Below, piece by piece: positions 1 to 6,330 of a stretch of 6,366 bases of DNA. Below the pieces are notes generated by a model. That model saw only the letters and a program-made list of their open reading frames with translations, was not told the DNA's origin and did not search any database. Position 1 is the first letter of the stretch, and every line of letters begins with the position of its first letter. A program made the translations under genes and the position numbers. The DNA comes from Caldisericota bacterium (GTDB lineage Bacteria > Caldisericota > Caldisericia > Caldisericales > Caldisericaceae): NCBI GenBank assembly GCA_030642335.1, contig DAOWNX010000055.1, positions 1 through 6,366 on the forward strand, read 5' to 3'.

Positions 1-1445
1 GCACTGTTGCATTCTATGAAGATGATGCATCGTTCAACTACATCGCAATACCATCCAAGAATGAAGTATCGATTGATAAAGCAATTGTTACAGTTCATAT
101 CCCTTACGGTGCACAAAAAGAAGAAATAAAAGCCTGGGGAGCAGGACTGCCAATAGGAAGCGGCAACGTAACCATAGTAAATGGAAATGAAATTACACTG
201 ATAGGTTCAGAACTTGCACCCAGAGAATTTATAGAGTTCTATATCGCATTTCCAAGAGGCCTGGTGGAAGAACCTCCGGGAATTACTATCTACCCGGGAA
301 GTGCGAGAGATAAAGCACAACAACAAGCAGAAGCTGCTACAAGAGAAGCAAAAATAGCAGGTTTAAAAACTTTACTCGGTTTTTTACTTTTTATCATCAT
401 TGTAGCATGGATATTCCTCACATGGTACAAAAAAGGAAAAGATATCATTTTACCTAAATACGCAGAATACATAAAGGATCCTCCATCAGATCTTCCACCT
501 GCCGTTGTAGGCGCATTACTAAAACAAGGAGCGACGCTAAAAGAAATAATTGCAACTCTATTAGACCTTGCAGATAGGGAGTACATAAAAATTGAAGAAG
601 TAAATAAGGTTTTTGGTAGAAATGATTATATCTACAGACGTACAGATAAAGATACCTCCACTCTTAATGCCTATGAACAAATGTTGATGAGAAATATATT
701 TGAAGGGCTAAACTCCATCCACTTATCTGATTTGAAATATGGATTTTCAAAATATCTTCCTAAAATATATAGCAAAATCAACCGGGAACTTGTATCAAAT
801 AAATTTTATGAAGGCGGTAGCCCTGCAAAAGTAAAAGGAAAATACATTGGTATAGCCATATTTATGATAATACTTGGATTGATCGTTCTCGCAGCGATCG
901 GGGCTTCGCTTGGCATAAGATTCCTTGCATGGCCTCTCATTCCTGGAGGTATTATTGTGTTATTCTTCGCACCTGCCATGCCAAGAAAATCGATGAAGGG
1001 AGCAAAAGAGCGAATGAAATGGCTTGCCTTTAAAAATTATCTTGAAGGCCTTGTCAAATATAAAAAAGCAGAAGAAGCACAGAATCTTTTCTCACAATAC
1101 CTCCCATTTGCGGTTGTGTTTGGCATAGATAAACATTGGATAAAAGAATTTTCAAGAGCAAATACCCCTGCACCAGTCTGGTATATTCCCTATTATAGAA
1201 CTGGATATGGCTATTCAAATACAGGAGGATTCTCTTCCGCAAAAGGGTTTGGTGGCACAAGCAACAATATTACAAATAGTATGAAGGGGTTTTCCCTTGA
1301 CTCGATATCACATGGTCTTAATTCATTATTAAATAGTTCTGCGACAGTATTTACCTCCTCAAAATCTTCTTCCGGTGGAGGTGGCAGTTTCTCCGGAGGT
1401 GGTGGTTTTGGCGGCGGTGGAGGAGGAGGTTCCTCGGCAGGATAG
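1..1445 (+). CDS. DUF2207 family membrane protein, 5' end outside window
   Basis: This is the C-terminal 480 residues of a larger protein. The frame is open from base 3 with no stop, so the GTG at 264 is an internal Val and not a start. Visible residues 1-95 look like the end of the extracytoplasmic DUF2207 beta domain (…LAPREFIEFYIAFPRG…). An Ala/Lys/Glu-rich linker and a membrane helix (about 121-141) follow. Next comes a cytoplasmic section with the family pattern W-x-x-x-G-x-D, then PP…LPPAVVGALL and a helical DLADREYIKI stretch. Two more hydrophobic segments (about 281-301 and 306-323) precede a conserved region with AMPRKSMKGAKERMKWLAFKNYLE-like spacing and LPFAVVFGIDKHW. The C-terminus is a Gly/Ser tail, typical of the family. 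The molecular function of DUF2207 proteins is unknown. The stop lies 14 nt before the penicillin-binding protein start, so co-transcription is likely. The family call is from memory of the pattern and needs a Pfam search. Confidence 0.85.
   Translation, partial: TVAFYEDDASFNYIAIPSKNEVSIDKAIVTVHIPYGAQKEEIKAWGAGLPIGSGNVTIVNGNEITLIGSELAPREFIEFYIAFPRGLVEEPPGITIYPGSARDKAQQQAEAATREAKIAGLKTLLGFLLFIIIVAWIFLTWYKKGKDIILPKYAEYIKDPPSDLPPAVVGALLKQGATLKEIIATLLDLADREYIKIEEVNKVFGRNDYIYRRTDKDTSTLNAYEQMLMRNIFEGLNSIHLSDLKYGFSKYLPKIYSKINRELVSNKFYEGGSPAKVKGKYIGIAIFMIILGLIVLAAIGASLGIRFLAWPLIPGGIIVLFFAPAMPRKSMKGAKERMKWLAFKNYLEGLVKYKKAEEAQNLFSQYLPFAVVFGIDKHWIKEFSRANTPAPVWYIPYYRTGYGYSNTGGFSSAKGFGGTSNNITNSMKGFSLDSISHGLNSLLNSSATVFTSSKSSSGGGGSFSGGGGFGGGGGGGSSAG
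1374..1442 (+). repeat. Polyglycine-coding tail, low complexity
   Basis: The last 23 codons of the DUF2207 gene are almost all GGN, with a few Ser and Phe codons (GGGGSFSGGGG, then a run of seven Gly, then SSAG). A Gly-rich C-terminus like this is usual for DUF2207 proteins, so it is a family trait and not a chance expansion. The GGT/GGA/GGC mix argues against recent slippage of a single triplet. Confidence 0.8.
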
Positions 1446-1448
1446 GAT

Positions 1449-1454
1449 AAGGAG
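1449..1454 (+). promoter_or_regulatory. Shine-Dalgarno of the penicillin-binding protein gene
   Basis: AAGGAG stands 5 nt before the ATG at 1460. An in-frame TAA at 1448-1450 rules out any start further upstream, so the site and the stop together fix the start codon. It overlaps the gap just after the DUF2207 stop, which fits translation from a shared message. Confidence 0.8.
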
Positions 1455-1459
1455 CACAT

Positions 1460-3910
1460 ATGAGCAAAAAAAAGAAAAAATCTATCATTCGAACTACGTT
1501 CAAAATCATTCTTTTACTTATTGTGGTGATAATACTTGCCGGAGGCATTTTTGCTACTACATACATAAATAGGTGCGCAAAGGATCTGCCTAATATATCA
1601 AGATTATCGTACAACCCAGAGCAGTCATCTCAAATTTTTGACTACGAAGGAGAACTTATAACAAATGTTTATGCTTTTGAAAACCGAATTTACACACCAC
1701 TGAGCAAAATTTCTGATATTGCAAAAAAAGCTGTTATCGCTGAAGAAGACGAAAGATTCTATCAGCATGGTGCATTAGATTACAAAGGCATTGCAAGAGC
1801 ATTCTATACAAACCTTAAATACAAAAGTATAGTCGAAGGAGGAAGCACGATCACACAGCAGCTTGCAAGAAGTTTGTTTCTCACTATGGAACAAACACCG
1901 GAGAGAAAGATTAAAGAAGCTCTTCTTGCAATTGAGCTTGAAAAGAAATTTACAAAGGACCAAATACTGGAAATGTACCTAAATGAAGTTTATTTCGGTG
2001 CAGGAGCAAATGGAATTGAATCAGCAGCTGAAACATATTTCGGTAAACATGCAATCGAAGTAAACTTAGCAGAATCCGCAATGCTTGCAGGGATACTAAA
2101 AGCACCTTCTGGAATTAATCCCTTCATTAACCTGGAAGCGGCAAAAGAAGCACAAAAGATTGTACTTCAAAAAATGTTAAAAAACAGTTATATCACAGAA
2201 GAAGAATTAAAAGAAGCAGAAGAACTTGAATTACATTTCGTAGAAGAAAAGAAAGTAAATGATAATATGGGATATGTTATCGATTATGTAAAAGAAGAAG
2301 TGGCAAAAAAATTTGGAGAAACAATGCTTTACTCAGGCGGGTTAAAAATATACACAACAATTCACCCGGAATTACAGCTTGCCGGAAGTGAGGCAATTAA
2401 TAAAGTTCTTACAAAAGCAGAAGATGATGGCATTTTTCCAAAAGACAAAAGAAATTCAAAAGATGCTATTCAACCACAAGCTGCTCTTACTGCCTTAGAC
2501 ACAAAAACCGGAGCAATACTTGCAATGATCGGAGGAAGAGATTATGACAACACTAAATTTAACAGGTCAATTGCATTAAAACAACCAGGTTCATCATTTA
2601 AAATTTTTGACTATACTGCTGCAATTTCGTGCGGATCTATCACACCTTCCTCGATACTTCTTTCGGCTCCGTACAAAGTGGACGATTTGGAACCACACGA
2701 ATGGCTAGGAGAAGATAAATACTTCGGTGATATGACTGTAAGTAAAGCATTGGCACAATCATCAAACATATGTGCAACAAAAACATCCATGAGAGTTGGG
2801 CTAAACAGAGTGGTATATTTTGCACGAAAATATGGAATTACTACTCCATTAAAACCATACCCATCTGCTGCAATTGGAAGCTTTGAAATAAAACAGTTGG
2901 AAATGGCTGCCGCCTATGCAACTCTTGGTGATTCCGGCATTTATCACACGCCTTACATTATCGAAAGAATTGTTTCTCCAGGTGGACAAATATTGTACGA
3001 ACATAAAGATATTTCGTATAGAGTGGTATCTCAAGAAACAGCATATCTTATGAATAAAATCTTTATCTACGTGATGTCTACAGAGGTTAATGCAAAGATT
3101 AAGGGACTGCCGTCAGCGGCGAAAACAGGAAGTACCGATAAATGGACCGATGCATGGTTTGACGGATACACACCTAACATTTCGGTTAGCGTAGTGGTCG
3201 GTCCGGACTCTCAGGAAATAACTTTCCCAAACGTACTTAATGCAGGAAACCGATTCCCAGCAATGATATGGCGCGAATTTATGCTAACAGCAATGAATGA
3301 ATTTTCAAAAGATGATTTTGTAAAACCCGATTCAGGGGTTACCACAAGATTAGTCTATAAAGATACAGGGTACACTGCAAATTTGGATACCGCGAACAAA
3401 AACACATTATATTACAGCTTTTTGGAAAATGCAGTTCCTCCGCAGGATATACGTGCCAGGGGTTTTACAACAGTAATTGTATGTAAGGACTCAGGATTAC
3501 TTGTACCTCCAAACTGTCCGGAAGAATTAATAGAAGAACGTACGTATATAAAGGGTATGGAACCTACAGAAATGGATCCAAGAAAGTTTGAAGAAACTGA
3601 ACCGCCTGAATGGCAAGATCTACAATTTGATTTTACGACTGACAAAGATGCATATGAAATAGGTGACCTTATAGAAATGAAAGCAACCGTTAGTAATGTA
3701 GAAGACCTTACGGGCCTAAAGGTAACATTCTTTATGTATGATTTTCCACTTGCTACCCTTAACCCGCCAGTAGAAGGAAATACCTATACATTTAATTCTA
3801 TCGCAAATATTAAAGGAAAAGTCACGATACATGCAGTATTAAAAGATAAAGAAGGAACTACTATTGCATCGAAAGAAAAAGATATTATTATAGAAGAGAA
3901 AAAACCCTGA
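1460..3910 (+). CDS. Class A penicillin-binding protein (PBP1A family)
   Basis: Bifunctional peptidoglycan synthase of 816 aa. It polymerises lipid II into glycan strands and cross-links stem peptides outside the cytoplasmic membrane. A Lys-rich N-terminus and one membrane helix (about 14-35) anchor it. The GT51 transglycosylase (about 57-230) has E96-D97…F100…H103, GGSTITQQ at 127-134, RKIKEALLAIELE at 149-161 and the YLNEVYFG block at 173-180. The transpeptidase domain (about 335-610) has S378-x-x-K381 with the nucleophile Ser378, S434-S435-N436 and KTGST at 555-559, so both activities look intact. In the first GT motif the usual Gly after H-x is Ala105. A segment around 674-700 (CKDSGLLVPPNCP) resembles the post-transpeptidase region of low-GC PBPs. 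Residues about 720-816 form a beta-rich, probably Ig-like domain. The gene starts 14 nt after the DUF2207 stop and ends 13 nt before serS. The symbol is left blank because ponA, mrcA and pbpF types cannot be told apart here. Confidence 0.95.
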   Translation: MSKKKKKSIIRTTFKIILLLIVVIILAGGIFATTYINRCAKDLPNISRLSYNPEQSSQIFDYEGELITNVYAFENRIYTPLSKISDIAKKAVIAEEDERFYQHGALDYKGIARAFYTNLKYKSIVEGGSTITQQLARSLFLTMEQTPERKIKEALLAIELEKKFTKDQILEMYLNEVYFGAGANGIESAAETYFGKHAIEVNLAESAMLAGILKAPSGINPFINLEAAKEAQKIVLQKMLKNSYITEEELKEAEELELHFVEEKKVNDNMGYVIDYVKEEVAKKFGETMLYSGGLKIYTTIHPELQLAGSEAINKVLTKAEDDGIFPKDKRNSKDAIQPQAALTALDTKTGAILAMIGGRDYDNTKFNRSIALKQPGSSFKIFDYTAAISCGSITPSSILLSAPYKVDDLEPHEWLGEDKYFGDMTVSKALAQSSNICATKTSMRVGLNRVVYFARKYGITTPLKPYPSAAIGSFEIKQLEMAAAYATLGDSGIYHTPYIIERIVSPGGQILYEHKDISYRVVSQETAYLMNKIFIYVMSTEVNAKIKGLPSAAKTGSTDKWTDAWFDGYTPNISVSVVVGPDSQEITFPNVLNAGNRFPAMIWREFMLTAMNEFSKDDFVKPDSGVTTRLVYKDTGYTANLDTANKNTLYYSFLENAVPPQDIRARGFTTVIVCKDSGLLVPPNCPEELIEERTYIKGMEPTEMDPRKFEETEPPEWQDLQFDFTTDKDAYEIGDLIEMKATVSNVEDLTGLKVTFFMYDFPLATLNPPVEGNTYTFNSIANIKGKVTIHAVLKDKEGTTIASKEKDIIIEEKKP

Positions 3911-3912
3911 TG

Positions 3913-3921
3913 AGAGGTGAT
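3913..3921 (+). promoter_or_regulatory. Strong Shine-Dalgarno of serS
   Basis: AGAGGTGAT matches the anti-Shine-Dalgarno complement at all but one position. The GAGG core lies 6 nt before the ATG at 3924. An in-frame TGA at 3918-3920 inside this site rules out an earlier start. The site begins just after the stop of the penicillin-binding protein gene. Confidence 0.85.
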
Positions 3922-3923
3922 AT

Positions 3924-5201
3924 ATGTTAGATCCAGATGTTATAAGAACAAAAACAGATTTTGTTAAAGAAAACATTGCAAAAAAAGGAACAGATGTATC
4001 AATAATAAATAAGTTTTTAGAAGTAGATAATAAAAGAAAAGAATTAGTAAAAGAAGTTGATGCACTGAGGCATAACAGAAAAGTACTCTCAGAAGAAATA
4101 AGAAAAAAGATTACAGCAAAAGAAAACGTAGAAGAAATTAAAGAGAAAGTAAGAGAAATAGGAAGTGATATTAAAGAAAGAGACAAAATTCTTAATGACC
4201 TAAACAAACAGTTTACAGATCTATCACTCCGTATCCCAAATATTCCTCATCAATCTGTCCCGTATGGAAAAGATGAAACAGAGAACACAGTAATCAAAAG
4301 ATGGGGAGAAATAAGAGATTTTGACTTTGAGCCAAAACCACACTGGGAAACTGCTAAAAATTTAGGTATCATTGATTTTCAAAGAGGAGTAAAAATTTCA
4401 GGTGCAAGATTCTATGCACTAAAAGGTATGGGAGCAAAGCTTGAAAGAGCTCTTATCTCGTGGATGATTGACCTACATGTTGAAAAACATGGATACAAAG
4501 AGATCTTTCCTCCATTTCTTGTAAGCCGCACCTCAATGACAGGTACAGGGCAATTGCCCAAGTTCGAAGATGATCTGTACCATTGTGAAAAAGACGATTT
4601 ATTCCTTAACCCTACAGCGGAAGTACCTCTTACAAACCTTCATAGAGATGAAATACTAAACGAAGAAGACCTCCCCATTAAATACGTGGCATATGCAGCA
4701 TCGTTCAGAAGAGAAGCAGGTGCTGCCGGAAAAGATACAAGAGGTATTATAAGAGTACATCAATTCAATAAAGTGGAAATGGTTATGTTTGTTAAACCAG
4801 AAGAATCTTACAGTTACCTTGAGGAACTCATTAATAATGCAGAAGATGTCTTAAGACTTTTAAATATACCCCATCAACTAAAGAAAATGTGTACAGGAGA
4901 CCTTGGATTTGCAGCGGCAATGAAGTTTGATCCAGAAGCCTACTTCCCATCACAAGACAAATATATAGAAATCTCTTCCTGTAGTAACTTTGAAAGCTTC
5001 CAGGCAAGACGTACAAATATTCGCTTCCGCACAAAGAATGGCAAGTTAAAATATGTACATACTCTAAATGGCTCAGGACTTGCCGTCGGCAGGACAATGG
5101 CAGCCATTTTGGAAAACTATCAACAAAAAGACGGCACCGTACTTATACCAAAAGTGTTGCAAAAATACACAGGAACTGATAGAATAACTCCGGAAATTTA
5201 A
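3924..5201 (+). CDS. serS: Seryl-tRNA synthetase
   Basis: Cytoplasmic class II synthetase (425 aa, the usual bacterial length) that activates serine with ATP and charges tRNA-Ser. Residues about 1-105 form the Lys/Glu-rich helical arm (…VDALRHNRKVLSEEI…) that, in this family, forms a long antiparallel coiled coil contacting the variable arm of tRNA-Ser. The catalytic core follows, with the TAE serine-pocket motif at 231-233, motif 2 FRREAG starting at F261 (R262) and continuing into RGIIRVHQF, and ISSCSNFESFQARR further on. Motif 3 is NGSGLAVGRT at 382-391, with R390 as the usual ATP-binding Arg. All expected core motifs are present. The start is fixed by a strong ribosome binding site and an upstream in-frame stop. 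The gene lies 13 nt after the penicillin-binding protein gene and 9 nt before a tRNA-Ser gene, so it is probably read through from the upstream genes. No T-box leader is possible in so short a gap. Confidence 0.98.
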   Translation: MLDPDVIRTKTDFVKENIAKKGTDVSIINKFLEVDNKRKELVKEVDALRHNRKVLSEEIRKKITAKENVEEIKEKVREIGSDIKERDKILNDLNKQFTDLSLRIPNIPHQSVPYGKDETENTVIKRWGEIRDFDFEPKPHWETAKNLGIIDFQRGVKISGARFYALKGMGAKLERALISWMIDLHVEKHGYKEIFPPFLVSRTSMTGTGQLPKFEDDLYHCEKDDLFLNPTAEVPLTNLHRDEILNEEDLPIKYVAYAASFRREAGAAGKDTRGIIRVHQFNKVEMVMFVKPEESYSYLEELINNAEDVLRLLNIPHQLKKMCTGDLGFAAAMKFDPEAYFPSQDKYIEISSCSNFESFQARRTNIRFRTKNGKLKYVHTLNGSGLAVGRTMAAILENYQQKDGTVLIPKVLQKYTGTDRITPEI

Positions 5202-5210
5202 TCTAAAAAT

Positions 5211-5297
5211 GGAGGGGTGGCCGAGCGGTTGATGGTACCGCACTTGAAATGCGGCAAGTGATGAGCTTCGGAGGTTCGAATCCTCTCCCCTCCGCCA
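5211..5297 (+). tRNA. tRNA-Ser(UGA), CCA encoded
   Basis: An 87-nt class II tRNA. The 7-bp acceptor stem GGAGGGG (5211-5217) pairs with CCCCTCC (5287-5293). The discriminator is G5294 and the CCA at 5295-5297 is encoded. The anticodon stem CCGCA (5238-5242) pairs with TGCGG (5250-5254) around the loop CTTGAAA, giving anticodon TGA at 5245-5247. The T arm is GGAGG, loop TTCGAAT, then CCTCT, with one G-U pair. The region 5255-5269 is a long variable arm that can form a short AAG/CTT stem, as expected for serine. It probably reads UCA and, with a modified first anticodon base, other UCN codons. It lies 9 nt after serS, so it probably shares its transcript and is released by processing. Confidence 0.97.
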
Positions 5298-5325
5298 TGC
5301 CCGAGGTATCTTCCCCTGTTTTTTT
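5298..5325 (+). terminator. Possible transcript end after tRNA-Ser
   Basis: A run of seven T (5319-5325) follows the tRNA 3' end by about 20 nt. Only a weak hairpin precedes it: GAGG (5303-5306) could pair with CTTC around a TAT loop, with one G-U pair. The position suits the end of the serS/tRNA unit. The missing strong stem means this could be a poor terminator, or simply a T-run in an AT-rich gap. Confidence 0.3.
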
Positions 5326-5340
5326 ATCTATAACATATTT

Positions 5341-5361
5341 CAGATAGACAATCTACAGATA
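5341..5361. repeat. Small repeat cluster before nadE
   Basis: CAGATA occurs twice (5341-5346 and 5356-5361), and between them lies the inverted repeat TAGA-CAA-TCTA (5345-5355). A TATCT at 5325-5329 also mirrors the first AGATA. It sits upstream of the presumed nadE promoter, so an operator is possible. The arms are only 4-6 bp in AT-rich DNA, so chance is a real alternative. I do not recognise it as a known NAD-regulator site. Confidence 0.25.
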
Positions 5362-5380
5362 AAGCAAGCAGTGCCATCCC

Positions 5381-5408
5381 TTTCTATTACCGAAAAATAA
5401 CATATAAT
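5381..5408 (+). promoter_or_regulatory. Probable promoter of nadE-uvrB
   Basis: A perfect sigma70-type -10 box, TATAAT, lies at 5403-5408. A poor -35 candidate, TTTCTA (5381-5386), matches 3 of 6 bases with a 16-bp spacer, and there is no extended -10 TG. Transcription would start near 5414-5416, within about 5 nt of the nadE ATG at 5419, giving a nearly leaderless message. This agrees with the absence of a Shine-Dalgarno sequence before nadE. Confidence 0.45.
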
Positions 5409-5418
5409 AGAAATTGAA

Positions 5419-6330
5419 ATGAAAAAACTTAAATCAATTAAAAAAGAGGTAGTTCAGCAAATTATTGATTTTATTGCTCAATACACTGGCAATCTTGAAA
5501 AAGGAGGCACAGTAATTGGAATAAGCGGAGGCATTGACAGTGCAGTTGTTGCAGCAATCGCAAAAGAAGCAATAGGAAAAGATAAACTTACTCTTGTACA
5601 TATATCTGAAAGAGATACCCTTAAAGAAAATAAAATCAGCGCACAAATCATTGCTGATTTTATAGGCGTGCCACTTAAAAAAAAGAATATTACCGTTCCA
5701 TTAATTGGCCTGGGTATTTATTCCCTTGAGCCTATTGGGGGCTTTTTTGCTCCTGAAAACATAAAATTAAGTTATATTAAAAAACGTTTTAATAAAATTA
5801 ACAAAAATAAACAAGCGTATATAAATCATATTTCAGGAAAAGGTAATAAGCAATACAGAAAAGATATTGCATATTATGAGACAAAAGCCCGCCTTATAAC
5901 CGTTGTCCTGTATATGTATGCTAATTTAGAAAACAAAATAGTAATAGACACAGCCAATAAAACAGAATTAAGCATTGGCCATTGCATAAGATACGGCGAA
6001 GCTGGAGACATAATGCCACTTGCAGACCTGTATAAAACCGAAGTCATAGAATTAGCAAAATATATGGGTGTACCAGAACAAATTTTAAACAAACCACCAT
6101 CGCCAGATATTATACCAGGCATTACAGATGAATTAGCGATAGGTTTGCCGTATGAAAAAGTTGATCAAATCCTTTTATGCCTTGAAGATAAATTGCACGA
6201 GAAAGAAATAGCGAAAGAACTCAAAATCAACGAAAAAGAGGTACAATACATCAAAAAGCTATGTGAAACTGCAAAATTTTATACAGGTATTCCTGTAAAA
6301 TTAAAACTAAAATATGGAAAACAAATTTAA
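5419..6330 (+). CDS. nadE: NAD+ synthetase, ammonia-type, with enlarged middle region
   Basis: Probably amidates deamido-NAD+ to NAD+ with ATP, the last step of NAD synthesis. The protein has 303 aa, against about 245-275 for common ammonia-dependent forms. The P-loop-like pyrophosphatase motif SGGIDS is at 36-41. KAR (156-158) in an AYYETKARLI context matches the family's K/M-A-R helix. TANKTEL (178-184), DLYKTEVIELAKYMGVPE (203-220), KPPSPDIIPG (225-234) and TDE (237-239) follow the archaeal/Thermotoga-like NadE pattern. No glutaminase (nitrilase) domain is present, so free ammonia or a separate amidotransferase would supply nitrogen. Residues about 97-150 (IGLGIYSLEPIGGFF… then Lys/Asn-rich) are longer than in standard NadE. 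The usual GT-x-NK is DTANK, and GQTDE is GITDE. ATG 5419 is the first in-frame ATG after a TAA at 5398-5400. No ribosome binding site is visible. A related N-type ATP pyrophosphatase acting on another substrate is the main alternative. Confidence 0.85.
   Translation: MKKLKSIKKEVVQQIIDFIAQYTGNLEKGGTVIGISGGIDSAVVAAIAKEAIGKDKLTLVHISERDTLKENKISAQIIADFIGVPLKKKNITVPLIGLGIYSLEPIGGFFAPENIKLSYIKKRFNKINKNKQAYINHISGKGNKQYRKDIAYYETKARLITVVLYMYANLENKIVIDTANKTELSIGHCIRYGEAGDIMPLADLYKTEVIELAKYMGVPEQILNKPPSPDIIPGITDELAIGLPYEKVDQILLCLEDKLHEKEIAKELKINEKEVQYIKKLCETAKFYTGIPVKLKLKYGKQI

Noticed and set aside
264..1445. A 393-codon gene starting at GTG 264
   Set aside because: The same frame is open back to base 3 and encodes the preceding part of the DUF2207 domain, so 264 is an internal Val codon.
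1211..1459. A proline-rich reverse-strand reading frame
   Set aside because: Its Pro runs are the complement of the Gly codons of the DUF2207 tail, so it is a shadow.
1375..1572. A 65-codon + strand frame spanning the DUF2207/pbp junction
   Set aside because: It overlaps both real genes in another frame, has no ribosome binding site of its own and its product looks like frame-shifted coding sequence.
3864..3891. A possible internal promoter for serS (TTGCAT, 16 bp, TATTAT)
   Set aside because: The -35 matches only 3 of 6 bases and both boxes lie inside AT-rich coding sequence, where such matches are expected by chance.
3839..4207. A 122-codon reverse-strand reading frame opposite serS
   Set aside because: Its Ser/Phe/Leu-rich product is what the complement of the Lys/Glu-rich serS coiled coil gives. 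It has no recognisable domain and overlaps a certain gene.
5298..5418. A small RNA or riboswitch in the gap before nadE
   Set aside because: No long stem, conserved aptamer pattern or second tRNA fold can be drawn, and the likely nadE transcript starts too close to the ATG to hold a leader element.
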